Of a DNA stretch of 64,000 nt, positions 17,394 to 25,932 are shown piece by piece. Where the stretch lies: assembly GCF_900116445.1 (NCBI RefSeq), contig NZ_FPBH01000003.1, positions 487,447-551,446 of the forward strand. Direction: 5' to 3'. This stretch comes from Paraburkholderia aspalathi. Its GTDB lineage: Bacteria > Pseudomonadota > Gammaproteobacteria > Burkholderiales > Burkholderiaceae. Each line of letters opens with the position of its first letter. Within the stretch, counting starts at the first letter, position 1. The notes under the pieces are model-generated. The model made no database searches, was not told where the DNA came from, and saw only the letters and a program-made list of their open reading frames with translations. The position numbers and the translations under genes were made by a program.

Positions 17394-18827
17394 TCAAGCC
17401 ATCTGCGCCACCAGTTCTCCCAGCGTCTTCAATGCCGCCTCGGTCTGTGCCGTCCACGGATAGCTGTAATTGAGCCGCATGAAGTGGCGAAAATCGTCGC
17501 GCATCGAAAACATCATGCCTGGCCCGATCGTAATACTGCGCGCGAGCGCCGCCTGATAGAGCCGCATCGAATCGACACTTTCGGGCAACTCCACCCACAG
17601 CACGTAGCCGCCTTGCGGCGTCGACATGCGCGTGCCTGCCGGAAAAAACCGCTGCACCATCGCCATCATGATGCTCGCCTGTTGCCGGTAGACCTTGCGC
17701 ACGTGCCGCAAATGCCGGTCGTAGCCGTCCTGTTTCAAGTAATCGGCGACGGCGACTTGCGGCACCGAAGGCGTAGTCAGCGTATTGAGAAACTTCAGCT
17801 TCTCGACCTGCGCGCGGTAGCGCCCCGGCATCGCCCAGCCGATCCGGTACGACGCGGTCAGGCTCTTCGAAAACGACGCGCAATGCAGCACCAGTCCCTT
17901 GGTGTCGTAGTTCTTCAAGGTCGACGGCCGCGCTTCGCCGAGGTACAGCTCCTGATAGACATCGTTCTCGATGGCGGGAATGTCGTGCGCGGCGAGCAGT
18001 TCGACCAGTTGCCGCTTGCGCTCATCCGGCATCTGGAAACCGAGCGGATTCTGGAAGTTCGGCATCACCATGCACGCCGCGATCTTCTGCCGTGCGATGA
18101 CCTGGGCCAATGCCTCGATATCGATACCGTGGACCGGATGCGTCGCCACTTCGATGGCGCGCATGCCGAGACGCTCGATGGCATGCAGCATCGCGTAGTA
18201 AGTCGGCGACTCGACGGCGACCGTGTCGCCCGGCTTGGCGACCGCCTGCAAGCTGAGGTTGATCGCCTCCGTCGCGCCAAGCGTGATGATGATTTCGTCC
18301 GGGTCGACCGGCACGCCGTTCTCGGCATAGCGCCGCGCGATCTGCCGGATCAGCTCGGGATTGCCGGGCGGCAGGTCGTCGATCAGGTTCCAGCTCGCGT
18401 GCCGCCGGGCAATCGCATTCGCGTACTGGTTGATGCGCCGCCACGGGAACAACGACGGATCGGGATACGGTGAGCCGAGCGGTACAGCGTCATGTGCGCG
18501 GATGCTGCGCAGCGTCGACAGCACGAGGCGGCTCACGTCGACCGCAGCGGCCACCGGCGGCGCCTGGGCTGCCGGCTGGCGGTTCAGACGCGGCTCGTCG
18601 AGCGCGGCGGCCGTCGCCACCGCGTCGCGCACGAAATAGCCCGACTGCGGCCGGGTCTCGACTATCCCCCGGCTTTCCAGCAACGCGTACGCGTGCAGCA
18701 CGGTCTTGATACTGACGCCGTGCTGCTGACTCGCCTGCCGCACCGACGGAATCCGCTCGCCCGCCGCGAACACGCCGCGGCGCACGGCTTCGGTCATTTC
18801 GTCGGCGAGTTTTTCGTACAGTTTCAA
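17394..18827 (-). CDS. MocR-type (GntR HTH plus aminotransferase) regulator
   Basis: 477 residues. GntR winged helix about 1-70 ([46 protein letters not shown]) fused to a class I aminotransferase-like domain (about 110-470). The PLP lysine is visible in [15 protein letters not shown] and the cofactor Asp/Tyr region in [12 protein letters not shown]. Such proteins sense PLP-linked ligands. The start is a TTG at 18827; a much longer upstream frame is antisense to the FdhF-like gene and is rejected. It is divergent from that gene across 168 bp. Confidence 0.87.
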   Translation of the reverse strand: MKLYEKLADEMTEAVRRGVFAAGERIPSVRQASQQHGVSIKTVLHAYALLESRGIVETRPQSGYFVRDAVATAAALDEPRLNRQPAAQAPPVAAAVDVSRLVLSTLRSIRAHDAVPLGSPYPDPSLFPWRRINQYANAIARRHASWNLIDDLPPGNPELIRQIARRYAENGVPVDPDEIIITLGATEAINLSLQAVAKPGDTVAVESPTYYAMLHAIERLGMRAIEVATHPVHGIDIEALAQVIARQKIAACMVMPNFQNPLGFQMPDERKRQLVELLAAHDIPAIENDVYQELYLGEARPSTLKNYDTKGLVLHCASFSKSLTASYRIGWAMPGRYRAQVEKLKFLNTLTTPSVPQVAVADYLKQDGYDRHLRHVRKVYRQQASIMMAMVQRFFPAGTRMSTPQGGYVLWVELPESVDSMRLYQAALARSITIGPGMMFSMRDDFRHFMRLNYSYPWTAQTEAALKTLGELVAQMA

Positions 18828-18885
18828 GGACCTGGCTCGAACAAAAACATGGGCGGAACGCCAGTCTATGACAAATTTCCCACAA

Positions 18886-18916
18886 CTGTATCCCTCTCCT
18901 TTCCGTTTTTCTGTAT
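18886..18916. promoter_or_regulatory. Direct repeat in the mocR/fdhF-like divergent promoter
   Basis: CTGTAT occurs at 18886-18891 and 18911-18916, 25 bp apart on the same strand. MocR-type regulators typically bind spaced direct repeats, so this pair is a candidate operator. It rests on a six-base match only. Confidence 0.35.
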
Positions 18917-18995
18917 GCTGCGCCGTTTTTGGAACACAGTAGGCTTTCATGCATCGGCATAAAAGCCTCGTCCAAGCCATATCCGGCGGCAGATC

Positions 18996-21314
18996 ATGAA
19001 GAAACCCGAAGCTCGCATCGAACCGTATACCCACCCCGCCGCTGGCTGGGGCGCGCTCAAATACGTCGCCATCAACCTCCTCAAGGAAAAGGTGACGGGC
19101 GGCGATTACCGCATGCTGTTCAAACAGAACCAGCCGGACGGTTTCGACTGCCCGGGTTGCGCGTGGCCGGACCGCGAGCATGCGTCGACCTTCGAGTTCT
19201 GCGAAAACGGCGTCAAGGCGGTGGCGGCCGAAGCGACCAGCAAGCGCGTGACGCCGGCGTTCTTCGAGGAGCATACGGTTGAAGAACTGATGGCGCAGTC
19301 GGATTACGAGCTCGAACAACATGGCCGTCTGACCGACCCGCTTGTCTACGACGCGATGCGCGACCGTTACGTGCCGATCGGCTGGGACGAAGCCTTCGAC
19401 CTCATTGCCGACCACCTGAAGCGCCTCGACGATCCGGACAGCGCCGCCTTCTACACCTCGGGCCGCGCCAGCAACGAAGCCGCCTTCCTGTACCAGTTGT
19501 TCGTGCGCATGTACGGCACCAACAATTTCCCCGATTGCTCGAACATGTGCCACGAAGCGACCAGCCGCGGCTTGCCGCATACGGTCGGCATCGGCAAGGG
19601 CACGGTCACGCTCGACGACTTCGAACACGCCGATACGCTGCTGATCTTCGGCCAGAATCCGGCAACCAACCATCCGCGCATGCTCGGCGAACTGCGTGAA
19701 TGCGCGAAGCGCGGCGCGACCATTGTGTCGATCAATCCGCTGAAGGAACGTGGCCTCGAGCGCTTTGCGAGTCCGCAGCATCCGGTGGAAATGATCACGA
19801 TGGGCAGCACAAAAATCAGCTCCGTGTTCATCCGGCCGAAGGTGGGCGGCGATTTCGCCTTGATCAAGGGCGTCGCCAAACGCGTGATCGAACTCGACGA
19901 CGAAGCGTTGACGTCGGGTCTCGAACGCGTGCTCGACGTCGCGTTCATCGCCGAACACACGGTCGGCTTCGATTCATTCGCCGACGATTTGCGTGCCGAA
20001 AACTGGGACACCATCGTCGCCGAATCGGGCGTGCCGTTTGAAGACGTGCTGAAGCTCGCCGACATCTACGTGAAGGGCCGCGCAGTGATTTCAACGTGGG
20101 GCATGGGCCTCACGCAGCACAAGAATTCCGTGCCGACGGTGCAGATTCTGTCGAACCTGATGATGATGCGCGGCAATATCGGCCGCCGCGGCGCGGGCTT
20201 GTGCCCGGTGCGCGGACACTCGAATGTGCAGGGCGACCGCACGGTCGGCATCGAAGAAAGGCCGACTCAGGCGTTTCTCGATCGGCTCGGCGAAGTCTAC
20301 GATTTCGAACCGCCGCGTGAGCATGGTCTCGACGTCGTCAACACGATCCAGGCGATGCTCGACGGCAAGGTGAAGGTGTTCATCGGCCTCGGCGGCAACT
20401 TCTCGATCGCGACGCCGGACACGCCCCGCACGTGGGAAGCGATGCGCTCGTGCGAGTTAACCGTGCACATCACGACCAAGCTGAACCGCAGTCACCTGAT
20501 ACATGGCCGCGACGCGCTGATTCTGCCGACGCTCGGACGCACCGAAATCGATCTGCAGAATGGCGTGGCGCAAGGCGTGAGCGTCGAGGATTCGATGAGC
20601 ATGGTGCACATCTCGTACGGCATGAACAAGCCGGCTTCGGAGAATCTGTTGTCGGAGATTGCAATCGTCGCGCGCATGGCGCACGCCACGCTCGGCAGCA
20701 ACAAGGTTGATTGGCTCGCTCAGGCCGCTGACTATGCATTGATTCGCGACGGCATTGCGCAGGTGATCGACGGCTTCCAGAACTACAACGAACGACTCAA
20801 GAACCCGGGCGGTTTTCACCTGGGCGTGGCGTCGCGCGAGCGGATCTGGAAAACGCCGAGCGGCAAGGCGCAGTTCCTTGTGCATGCGATCGACGTCGAC
20901 ACGCCGATTCATCAGGCGCGCGCCGAGCATGGCGAGCGTCTGATGACCTTGATGACGACGCGTTCACACGACCAGTACAACACGACGATCTACGGCCTCG
21001 ACGACCGTTATCGCGGCGTGTATGGGCAGCGGCGCGTGCTGTTCGCCAACAAGGACGATCTCGCGATGCTAGGTTTCGTTGCGGGCCAGCGCGTGGATAT
21101 CAAGAGCGTGTGGGCCGATGGGATCGAGCGTCACGCGGCTGGGTTCCTGCTGGTGGAATACGACATTCCGCGTGGGTGTCTTGGCGCCTACTATCCGGAA
21201 ACGAATCCGTTGGTGCCGCTCTCGTCGGTTGCCGACGGCGCGGGGACGCCGACTTCGAAGTCGATTCCAGTGCTGTTGACGGCGTCGGCGGTTGTTGAAG
21301 CGGTTGCTGCTTGA
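18996..21314 (+). CDS. FdhF/YdeP-family molybdopterin oxidoreductase
   Basis: 772 residues, cytoplasmic, no Tat signal. Molybdopterin oxidoreductase domain about 110-560 and a molybdopterin dinucleotide-binding domain about 640-760 (LMTLMTTRSHDQYNTTIYG). The N-terminus has only a CPGC pair (GFDCPGCAWPDREHA) and not the full four-cysteine Fe-S site of formate dehydrogenase H. The Cys of SNMCHEATSRGL falls where the catalytic Sec/Cys of formate dehydrogenases lies (inference). Physiological substrate unknown; E. coli YdeP is linked to acid resistance. Divergent from the MocR gene. Confidence 0.88.
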   Translation: MKKPEARIEPYTHPAAGWGALKYVAINLLKEKVTGGDYRMLFKQNQPDGFDCPGCAWPDREHASTFEFCENGVKAVAAEATSKRVTPAFFEEHTVEELMAQSDYELEQHGRLTDPLVYDAMRDRYVPIGWDEAFDLIADHLKRLDDPDSAAFYTSGRASNEAAFLYQLFVRMYGTNNFPDCSNMCHEATSRGLPHTVGIGKGTVTLDDFEHADTLLIFGQNPATNHPRMLGELRECAKRGATIVSINPLKERGLERFASPQHPVEMITMGSTKISSVFIRPKVGGDFALIKGVAKRVIELDDEALTSGLERVLDVAFIAEHTVGFDSFADDLRAENWDTIVAESGVPFEDVLKLADIYVKGRAVISTWGMGLTQHKNSVPTVQILSNLMMMRGNIGRRGAGLCPVRGHSNVQGDRTVGIEERPTQAFLDRLGEVYDFEPPREHGLDVVNTIQAMLDGKVKVFIGLGGNFSIATPDTPRTWEAMRSCELTVHITTKLNRSHLIHGRDALILPTLGRTEIDLQNGVAQGVSVEDSMSMVHISYGMNKPASENLLSEIAIVARMAHATLGSNKVDWLAQAADYALIRDGIAQVIDGFQNYNERLKNPGGFHLGVASRERIWKTPSGKAQFLVHAIDVDTPIHQARAEHGERLMTLMTTRSHDQYNTTIYGLDDRYRGVYGQRRVLFANKDDLAMLGFVAGQRVDIKSVWADGIERHAAGFLLVEYDIPRGCLGAYYPETNPLVPLSSVADGAGTPTSKSIPVLLTASAVVEAVAA

Positions 21315-21321
21315 TGCTCTT

Positions 21322-21372
21322 GATGCGGAGCTTCGGACGACCGCTCGTAGGCGTCACCCGAAATTCCGCATC
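21322..21372. terminator. Convergent stem-loop between the fdhF-like and ygjP-like genes
   Basis: GATGCGGA (21322-21329) pairs with TCCGCATC (21365-21372). After a 2-base internal bulge TTCGG pairs with CCGAA, and GACG with CGTC. This gives a long interrupted stem in the 71 bp between two convergent stops. No clear T run, so it is a probable but atypical terminator. Confidence 0.6.
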
Positions 21373-21385
21373 TTAAACTTGGCGC

Positions 21386-21889
21386 TCACGGCTGATTTTT
21401 CGTCAGATCCCGGTGCGTGAGATACAAGCGCAGATCGAATTCAATCTGGTGGTAGCCCGGCTGCATGAACTCGCAGAGGCGGTAGAACGCCTTGTTGTGG
21501 TCGCTTTCTTTCAAGTGAGCGAGTTCGTGCACGACAATCATTTTCAGGAATTCCGGTGCAGCCTCCCTGAATAGCGAGGCGATGCGGATTTCTTTTTTCG
21601 CCTTCAGCTTGCCGCCCTGCACGCGCGAGATGCTCGTGTGCAGGCCGAGTGCGTGGCGCACAACATCAAGCTTGCTGTCGTAAGTGACCTTGTCGATTTG
21701 CGCGCCGTTGCGAAGGTGTTCGCGCTTGAGCTCCGAGCAGTACTCGTACAGGGCCCGATCTGTTTGTACCTGGTGCGTGTCAGGGTAGCGCTTCACGAGG
21801 TACGAGCCGAGTTGTTCCTCGGCGATCAGCTTTTTGACTTTTTCCTGCAGCCCGGCTGGGTAGCCTGTCAGGTATTTCAGGTGTTGCAT
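21386..21889 (-). CDS. YgjP-like (DUF45) zinc metallopeptidase
   Basis: 167 residues. The zinc site HELAHLKESDHN (HExxH with a third His) is preceded by LKMIVVHE, and followed by FYRLCEFMQPGYHQIEFDLRLYL. This matches DUF45/SprT-like proteins of the WLM/YgjP group. The N-terminal half (residues 1-100) is longer and more divergent than the core. Start at ATG 21889; the in-frame extension to 22042 would overlap the upstream gene and has no ribosome site. It is the last gene of the same-strand run 21.4-24.6 kb. Confidence 0.75.
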   Translation of the reverse strand: MQHLKYLTGYPAGLQEKVKKLIAEEQLGSYLVKRYPDTHQVQTDRALYEYCSELKREHLRNGAQIDKVTYDSKLDVVRHALGLHTSISRVQGGKLKAKKEIRIASLFREAAPEFLKMIVVHELAHLKESDHNKAFYRLCEFMQPGYHQIEFDLRLYLTHRDLTKNQP

Positions 21890-21948
21890 GGCAATGGGGT
21901 TTGCTTGTGACGATGGCCTCGCGGCGACGGACTTTTGTTGAGCCGAAT

Positions 21949-22593
21949 TCAACCGCGATTGCCTTCGCAATCCGTCCACAGGCGCAGCGGATCCCGGTGA
22001 AGCGGATACTGCTTGTCGAGCCACGCCGACAGCCGTGTCCAATCAGGGTGGTTGGTCCCGGTCTTCGCGGACCACGTCGACGACCTCTCGAGAATCTGTC
22101 CGCTCTCACGATCACGGACAAGCAGACTGCCAAGACCGCTCGAACTGTTCTCCTGCGTTTCGACCCGATATCGTGGCAGGAGTCTCACTTCAGCATCTCC
22201 TGCCCAGCCGTACACGGCCCGGACCACGCCAGTTGCGTCCTTTAACTCCACTGCACCGCTGGGTGGCCGAGCGGCCGTCCAGCCTTCAGGAAATTCCGCC
22301 ACAACCTCATTGCCGCTTTCCCGGACCCATTTCATACGCCAGGCGCGCTCCATTGCATCGCGCACGTGCGACACCGACTCGTACCCTGGCGGCAACTCGA
22401 TCGCAGCAGGCAAGGTAACGAGGTTATCTTTCCAAAGCTTGGCCTCGCCACGATCGCGTCGATCGGTTGTTCTGGATACTTCTTCTCCGAACGGGTTATC
22501 AGGCCGGCTAGCGAGACGGGCGCCGCTTTGCTGCAGGTCGGGGAAAAGACCGTCTGCATCACGACGCGTTAGTTTTGGTTTTCCGTTTTTCAT
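21949..22593 (-). CDS. Hypothetical protein
   Basis: 214 residues, soluble, no domain recognised. A basic N-terminus (MKNGKPKLTRRDADGLFPDL) is followed by PPGYESVSHVRDAMERAWRMKWVRESGNEVVAEFPEGW and a beta-rich segment (AVYGWAGDAEVRLLPRYRVETQE, then GSLLVRDRESGQIL). Its ATG overlaps the stop of the preceding 63-codon frame as ATGA. It lies 59 bp upstream of the ygjP-like gene. Part of the accessory small-gene run. Confidence 0.6.
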   Translation of the reverse strand: MKNGKPKLTRRDADGLFPDLQQSGARLASRPDNPFGEEVSRTTDRRDRGEAKLWKDNLVTLPAAIELPPGYESVSHVRDAMERAWRMKWVRESGNEVVAEFPEGWTAARPPSGAVELKDATGVVRAVYGWAGDAEVRLLPRYRVETQENSSSGLGSLLVRDRESGQILERSSTWSAKTGTNHPDWTRLSAWLDKQYPLHRDPLRLWTDCEGNRG

Positions 22594-22781
22594 GGTGTTT
22601 CGCTAAAAGGCGCTCTCAAGAACGACCAATTTACATTAAACATGGCGACGCTCTGTGCAACGGCGCAATTATCCGGGCCACGGCGACCGCCAGTTCGATA
22701 TTTTCCGCATCGAGGGCAAGCAGGAAGGCGCGTCGCCTTGCACGTCAATTTACGGTCTTTGCGAATGATTTTCGAGGACAC
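22590..22781 (-). CDS. Possible 63-residue protein with CPRCG motif
   Basis: GTG start (VSSKIIRKDRKLTCKATRLP), then ACPRCGKYRTGGRRGPDNCAV. This Cys arrangement could bind zinc, and the N-terminus is basic. The stop TGA overlaps the ATG of the 214-residue gene as ATGA, a usual sign of coupled translation. No family known and the start is uncertain. Confidence 0.38.
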   Translation of the reverse strand: MSSKIIRKDRKLTCKATRLPACPRCGKYRTGGRRGPDNCAVAQSVAMFNVNWSFLRAPFSETP

Positions 22782-22841
22782 CACGACCTTGCGCAGCGGC
22801 AGCACCGCTACGCCAAGGTCCGCCTGACCGGGTGTGTGCGG

Positions 22842-23150
22842 TCAAACGTGCGGCAAATCGTCAATACACTTTTCGACGTGCTCGCCAGGGACATCGGTGT
22901 CAATCCCGTCGTGGCCGTCGGCGTGAGCAACCGACACGATTTTTGGCCCCAGAAACCGTATGCCGCCGAGCGTAAAAAGGGACCAAACAGCATTCCCCCG
23001 ACGGATCGCGGCCACGACTTCGGCCACCTCGACAATCGACGTGGGGGACAACCAGTCACGCGTCGCCGGGTCGACGGGAGCCCAACGCACGTGGGTAATC
23101 CTGTCGTTCGTCGGATTGATGCGAATGGCGTCTATAGCAAACGTAGCCAT
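22842..23150 (-). CDS. Hypothetical protein
   Basis: 102 residues beginning MATFAIDAIRINPTNDRITH, then a WAPVDPATRDWLSPTSIVEVAEVVAAIRRGNAVWSLF segment and a His-rich C-terminal part (VAHADGHDGIDTDV). GGAGG lies directly before ATG 23150 at good spacing, which supports translation. No domain recognised. Same strand as its neighbours, 60 bp upstream of the possible CPRCG gene. Confidence 0.65.
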   Translation of the reverse strand: MATFAIDAIRINPTNDRITHVRWAPVDPATRDWLSPTSIVEVAEVVAAIRRGNAVWSLFTLGGIRFLGPKIVSVAHADGHDGIDTDVPGEHVEKCIDDLPHV

Positions 23151-23304
23151 ATCTGCCTCCATCATTCTGCCAAAGGGATTTCACCATTATGCGCTGCTTC
23201 TTTTTCTGGTTCATTGACCAATTTTCTTGCCGGATCATCTGCGACGGCGACGGCGCCGCGCCTCGAGCGCGATTAACTGCGGAATGTGTTCGGCAGCGTT
23301 GTCT

Positions 23305-23502
23305 TCAGTCAGACTGATCGTCAGGCGAGACCCCGTCGTCGCTCTGGACAAGCTTAGGGCGCCCTATTGCGTCAGGACCTGAATCCACCAGTTGGTTGCG
23401 GTAGTCACAGGCAGGACAGAGGAAAAAGAAACCTTGTTTGTCGGCTTCCGGCTCGACGCGATCAAAGGGGAACGACACATTGCAGTTTCGACAGGTCCAC
23501 AT
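23305..23502 (-). CDS. Small zinc-ribbon protein
   Basis: 65 residues: MWTCRNCNVSFPFDRV then FFFLCPACDYRNQLV, two CxxC knuckles 26 residues apart, the layout of a single zinc ribbon. The C-terminus is acidic (SDDGVSPDDQSD). GGAGG lies before ATG 23502. Such mini zinc ribbons often bind nucleic acids or partner proteins; the specific role is unknown. Confidence 0.7.
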   Translation of the reverse strand: MWTCRNCNVSFPFDRVEPEADKQGFFFLCPACDYRNQLVDSGPDAIGRPKLVQSDDGVSPDDQSD

Positions 23503-23580
23503 AGCGGCCTCCGTCGGTATCTTCGAAGAATCTTCGTATGAAGGATACTAGCCGCAAGCCGACTCTCCTGCGCAAGAGAA

Positions 23581-23805
23581 TCAGTGCTGCCCCGCGTTCA
23601 GGAGCATCCAGATCTGCCGCGTGGGGGCACCTGCAAGAATGCGGGCAAACACGCCGCCGCACCGCACGCAGGTGTAGTGCTCTTCTGCTCGCGTATCCTT
23701 CACAGTGCCGACGCCGTTGGGCCTCAGGTCGTCGTGCGCAGCCGCGGTAGCCGGCTGCCCGTAGAGATCAGCGCACCGTGCGCATGGTTGAATCCAGAGT
23801 TCCAT
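23581..23805 (-). CDS. Small protein with two CxxC pairs
   Basis: 74 residues: MELWIQPCARCADLYGQPAT and HYTCVRCGGVFARILAGAP, again a two-knuckle zinc-ribbon pattern but with no similarity to the neighbour outside the Cys pairs. ATG 23805 has no clear ribosome site; TTG 23814 is in frame. It lies 21 bp downstream of the 89-residue gene, probably co-translated. Confidence 0.5.
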   Translation of the reverse strand: MELWIQPCARCADLYGQPATAAAHDDLRPNGVGTVKDTRAEEHYTCVRCGGVFARILAGAPTRQIWMLLNAGQH

Positions 23806-23826
23806 TGTGAACAACTAGCGCGGTGA

Positions 23827-24096
23827 TCAGCCGTTGCCGGCGACCGGGCCGCCTTCGACCATCATGTCGACGCGCCGCTTGCCTTCGACATACCCAGCCT
23901 CGCGGGCCTCTTCTTCACTGCCGAACGTGGCGACAAGTTCCTGGAAGCGAATGCTCTGCCCGGCGAGGTGGGCATCGGAACCGTGGCGACAGATGTACGC
24001 CGAGTAATGCCACAAGGTGGTTGGGGCCGGGGGACCGTATGCAAGGATCGGCAGGACCCAGACTTCGTATCCGTTATGTTCGATCTTGTCCCACAT
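23827..24096 (-). CDS. Hypothetical protein
   Basis: 89 residues starting MWDKIEHNGYEVWVLPILAY, then a beta-rich core (TTLWHYSAYICRHGSDAHLAGQSIRF) and a helix ATFGSEEEAREAGYVEGKRRVD. The last part resembles the short small-domain proteins encoded in Burkholderia accessory regions. GGAGA seven bases before ATG 24096 chooses this start over 24108. No family name can be given. Confidence 0.62.
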   Translation of the reverse strand: MWDKIEHNGYEVWVLPILAYGPPAPTTLWHYSAYICRHGSDAHLAGQSIRFQELVATFGSEEEAREAGYVEGKRRVDMMVEGGPVAGNG

Positions 24097-24204
24097 GGCT
24101 GTCTCCATCGTGATCGTCGAGGCATCGTAGCATGTAGCGGCTGATCGATAGGGATCGCGCTTCAAACATGACCACCTACCCGCTTCCCCGTAGCGACCAT
24201 TGCG

Positions 24205-24600
24205 TTAGCAAGAACTGTTGCGCGTTCCGACATCACCCCCTCCCAGCAGATCCCCATAGCTTACGACAGCGTTGATCCATTTCCTGAGTTCCTCGCGCTC
24301 CAGATCGAGCAAGCGTTCCGGCAATCCCGAGTCATTGGCGGCGCCCAGCATATTGTGAAGCGCGAGGAACGCCAGAGTTTGCGAATACATCACATGGGAA
24401 AGACGTAGGCGCATTTCCGGGTGCGCCTGCCCGGCCGCATGGGCATCTTCAATCGCATACGCCAGCTTCTCGCTGATATAGGCCAGCGGGACACCGTTAC
24501 GGGTTTCCCGAGCTGTATACGCTGCGCCGTTGGATAACAGTGGTAAATTCATAGGTAGCTGGATGTTGTTGATTTGATTCTGGAGCGCCACAGTGGTCAC
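24205..24600 (-). CDS. Hypothetical helical protein
   Basis: 131 residues from GTG 24600, or 115 from ATG 24552. Predicted mainly helical (YISEKLAYAIEDAHAAGQAH, RLRLSHVMYSQTLAFLALHNML, ERLLDLEREELRKWINAVV). No domain recognised and no clear ribosome site for either start. It lies 35 bp downstream of the glycosyltransferase gene on the same strand, so it may end that transcript or start the small-gene run. Confidence 0.5.
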   Translation of the reverse strand: MTTVALQNQINNIQLPMNLPLLSNGAAYTARETRNGVPLAYISEKLAYAIEDAHAAGQAHPEMRLRLSHVMYSQTLAFLALHNMLGAANDSGLPERLLDLEREELRKWINAVVSYGDLLGGGDVGTRNSSC

Positions 24601-24635
24601 GGGTGTTCAGCACACTCGCTCAATTACGACGCGCT

Positions 24636-25811
24636 TTAGGCGGTGCGCCCCCGCGTCACCCGTTGAGCGAGACCTTTTTCTGCTGCCAACGGCGAGACTC
24701 TTGATAAGCACTCGACGTAGACCGCCTCTGTACGGGCCGCGAAAGTCTGCAATGAAAACTCCGCCTCGCTCTTGGCACGTGCAGCGGCGCCGGCACGCTC
24801 GACCTCGGACGGATTGCACAGTAGAAGCATGAGAAGCTGCGCGATGTAGCCGTGTCCACCTGGCGGGACAAGCCAGCCATCCTCGCCAGGGGTCACATTC
24901 TCCGGCAAGCCACCGGTATCGGAGACAATCACCGGCTTGCCCATCGCCATCATTTCCCGGCACGCGAATGACAGCGTTTCCCGCTGGGAAAGCACAAAAC
25001 CCACATCCAGAAGCGCTACTGCCGGCCGAACGTCCCGAAGCATTCCGGTGTAGATCACCTGCCTCGTCATCCCCAGTGCGGCCACTCTTGAGCGCTGTGT
25101 TGCATCGGGTAAGTGACCCGCGAGAACAATGCGGACGCGCTTACGTAATGCATCGGGCAACATGGCAACCGCCGTCACCATGTCCAGCCACGCTTTGTTG
25201 TCATCCATGCCTGCAGTGCTCCCGACCACCAGCGCATCCTCTGGAATCCCAGGCAAAAATCGGCTCCGAATCCTGCTAACGGCAGCTGTGTTCAAAGGTG
25301 CGAAGCGCCCAAGATCGATACCGTGCCGCACAACCCAATTAACCTTGCGTCCATAGACAGTTTGCGCCAGCCGGCGCCGTGTGTACGCTGAAACACAAAT
25401 TACCGAATCGGTCCCCAACGTGCCTTTGAGCCATGTGGTCACGCTCCTCGCAGGCAGATCATTGTGTTTCGTATAAACAATACAGGGGCAGCTTTTCCCC
25501 AATCCCATCGTAGCTAGCATCGCGATCCGATGATCCGCGGAGCCATTGACATGCAGGATATCGAACCCGTTCAGTTCGATCAGACGGCGCAGCGCCAACC
25601 CGGTTCCGACCATCGATGTCAGCGTATTGCGAAAACCCATCGCCACCACTTCGACACCGGGGATCTGCCTCCCGTACAGATAGAGCCGGCTTGACCGGGG
25701 TGCCGCAATCGTCACGCGATGGCGCCCGCCTAGTGCTACAGCCAGGTTGAGAATATAGGTTGTATGACCGCCGCCATCACCCGTGTGAAAGTTGGTGTAG
25801 AGAATCTTCAT
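24636..25811 (-). CDS. GT4-type glycosyltransferase
   Basis: 391 residues, GT-B fold. N-terminal glycine loop MKILYTNFHTGDGGGHTTYIL; middle IDLGRFAPLNTAAVSRIR; donor-binding C-terminal block SFACREMMAMGKPVIVSDTGGLPENVTPGEDGWLVPPGG, typical of group 1/GT4 retaining transferases. A cytoplasmic enzyme adding a sugar from a nucleotide donor to a growing glycan. It is the last gene of the polysaccharide run 30.3 to 24.6 kb, 121 bp downstream of the GH8 gene. ATG 25811 chosen from the conserved start; the ribosome site is weak. Confidence 0.85.
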   Translation of the reverse strand: MKILYTNFHTGDGGGHTTYILNLAVALGGRHRVTIAAPRSSRLYLYGRQIPGVEVVAMGFRNTLTSMVGTGLALRRLIELNGFDILHVNGSADHRIAMLATMGLGKSCPCIVYTKHNDLPARSVTTWLKGTLGTDSVICVSAYTRRRLAQTVYGRKVNWVVRHGIDLGRFAPLNTAAVSRIRSRFLPGIPEDALVVGSTAGMDDNKAWLDMVTAVAMLPDALRKRVRIVLAGHLPDATQRSRVAALGMTRQVIYTGMLRDVRPAVALLDVGFVLSQRETLSFACREMMAMGKPVIVSDTGGLPENVTPGEDGWLVPPGGHGYIAQLLMLLLCNPSEVERAGAAARAKSEAEFSLQTFAARTEAVYVECLSRVSPLAAEKGLAQRVTRGRTA

Positions 25812-25932
25812 AACAGCAGGTCGCCTCAAAATTTCCGATTTGCTCGAGCCGGTAGTACGCGGGTTTCCAGACTGCAAGTGCTGATAACGCAGTACCTACG
25901 CGGCGATTTCATTCACTACATTAGGACCGTTA

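Noticed and set aside
18828..19958. N-terminal extension of the MocR frame
   Set aside because: The extension is antisense to the FdhF-like gene and adds 377 residues without any motif; TTG 18827 gives a normal MocR length.
22575..23276. 233-codon plus-strand frame in the small-gene run
   Set aside because: Low coding quality; it lies opposite minus-strand genes with good ribosome sites.
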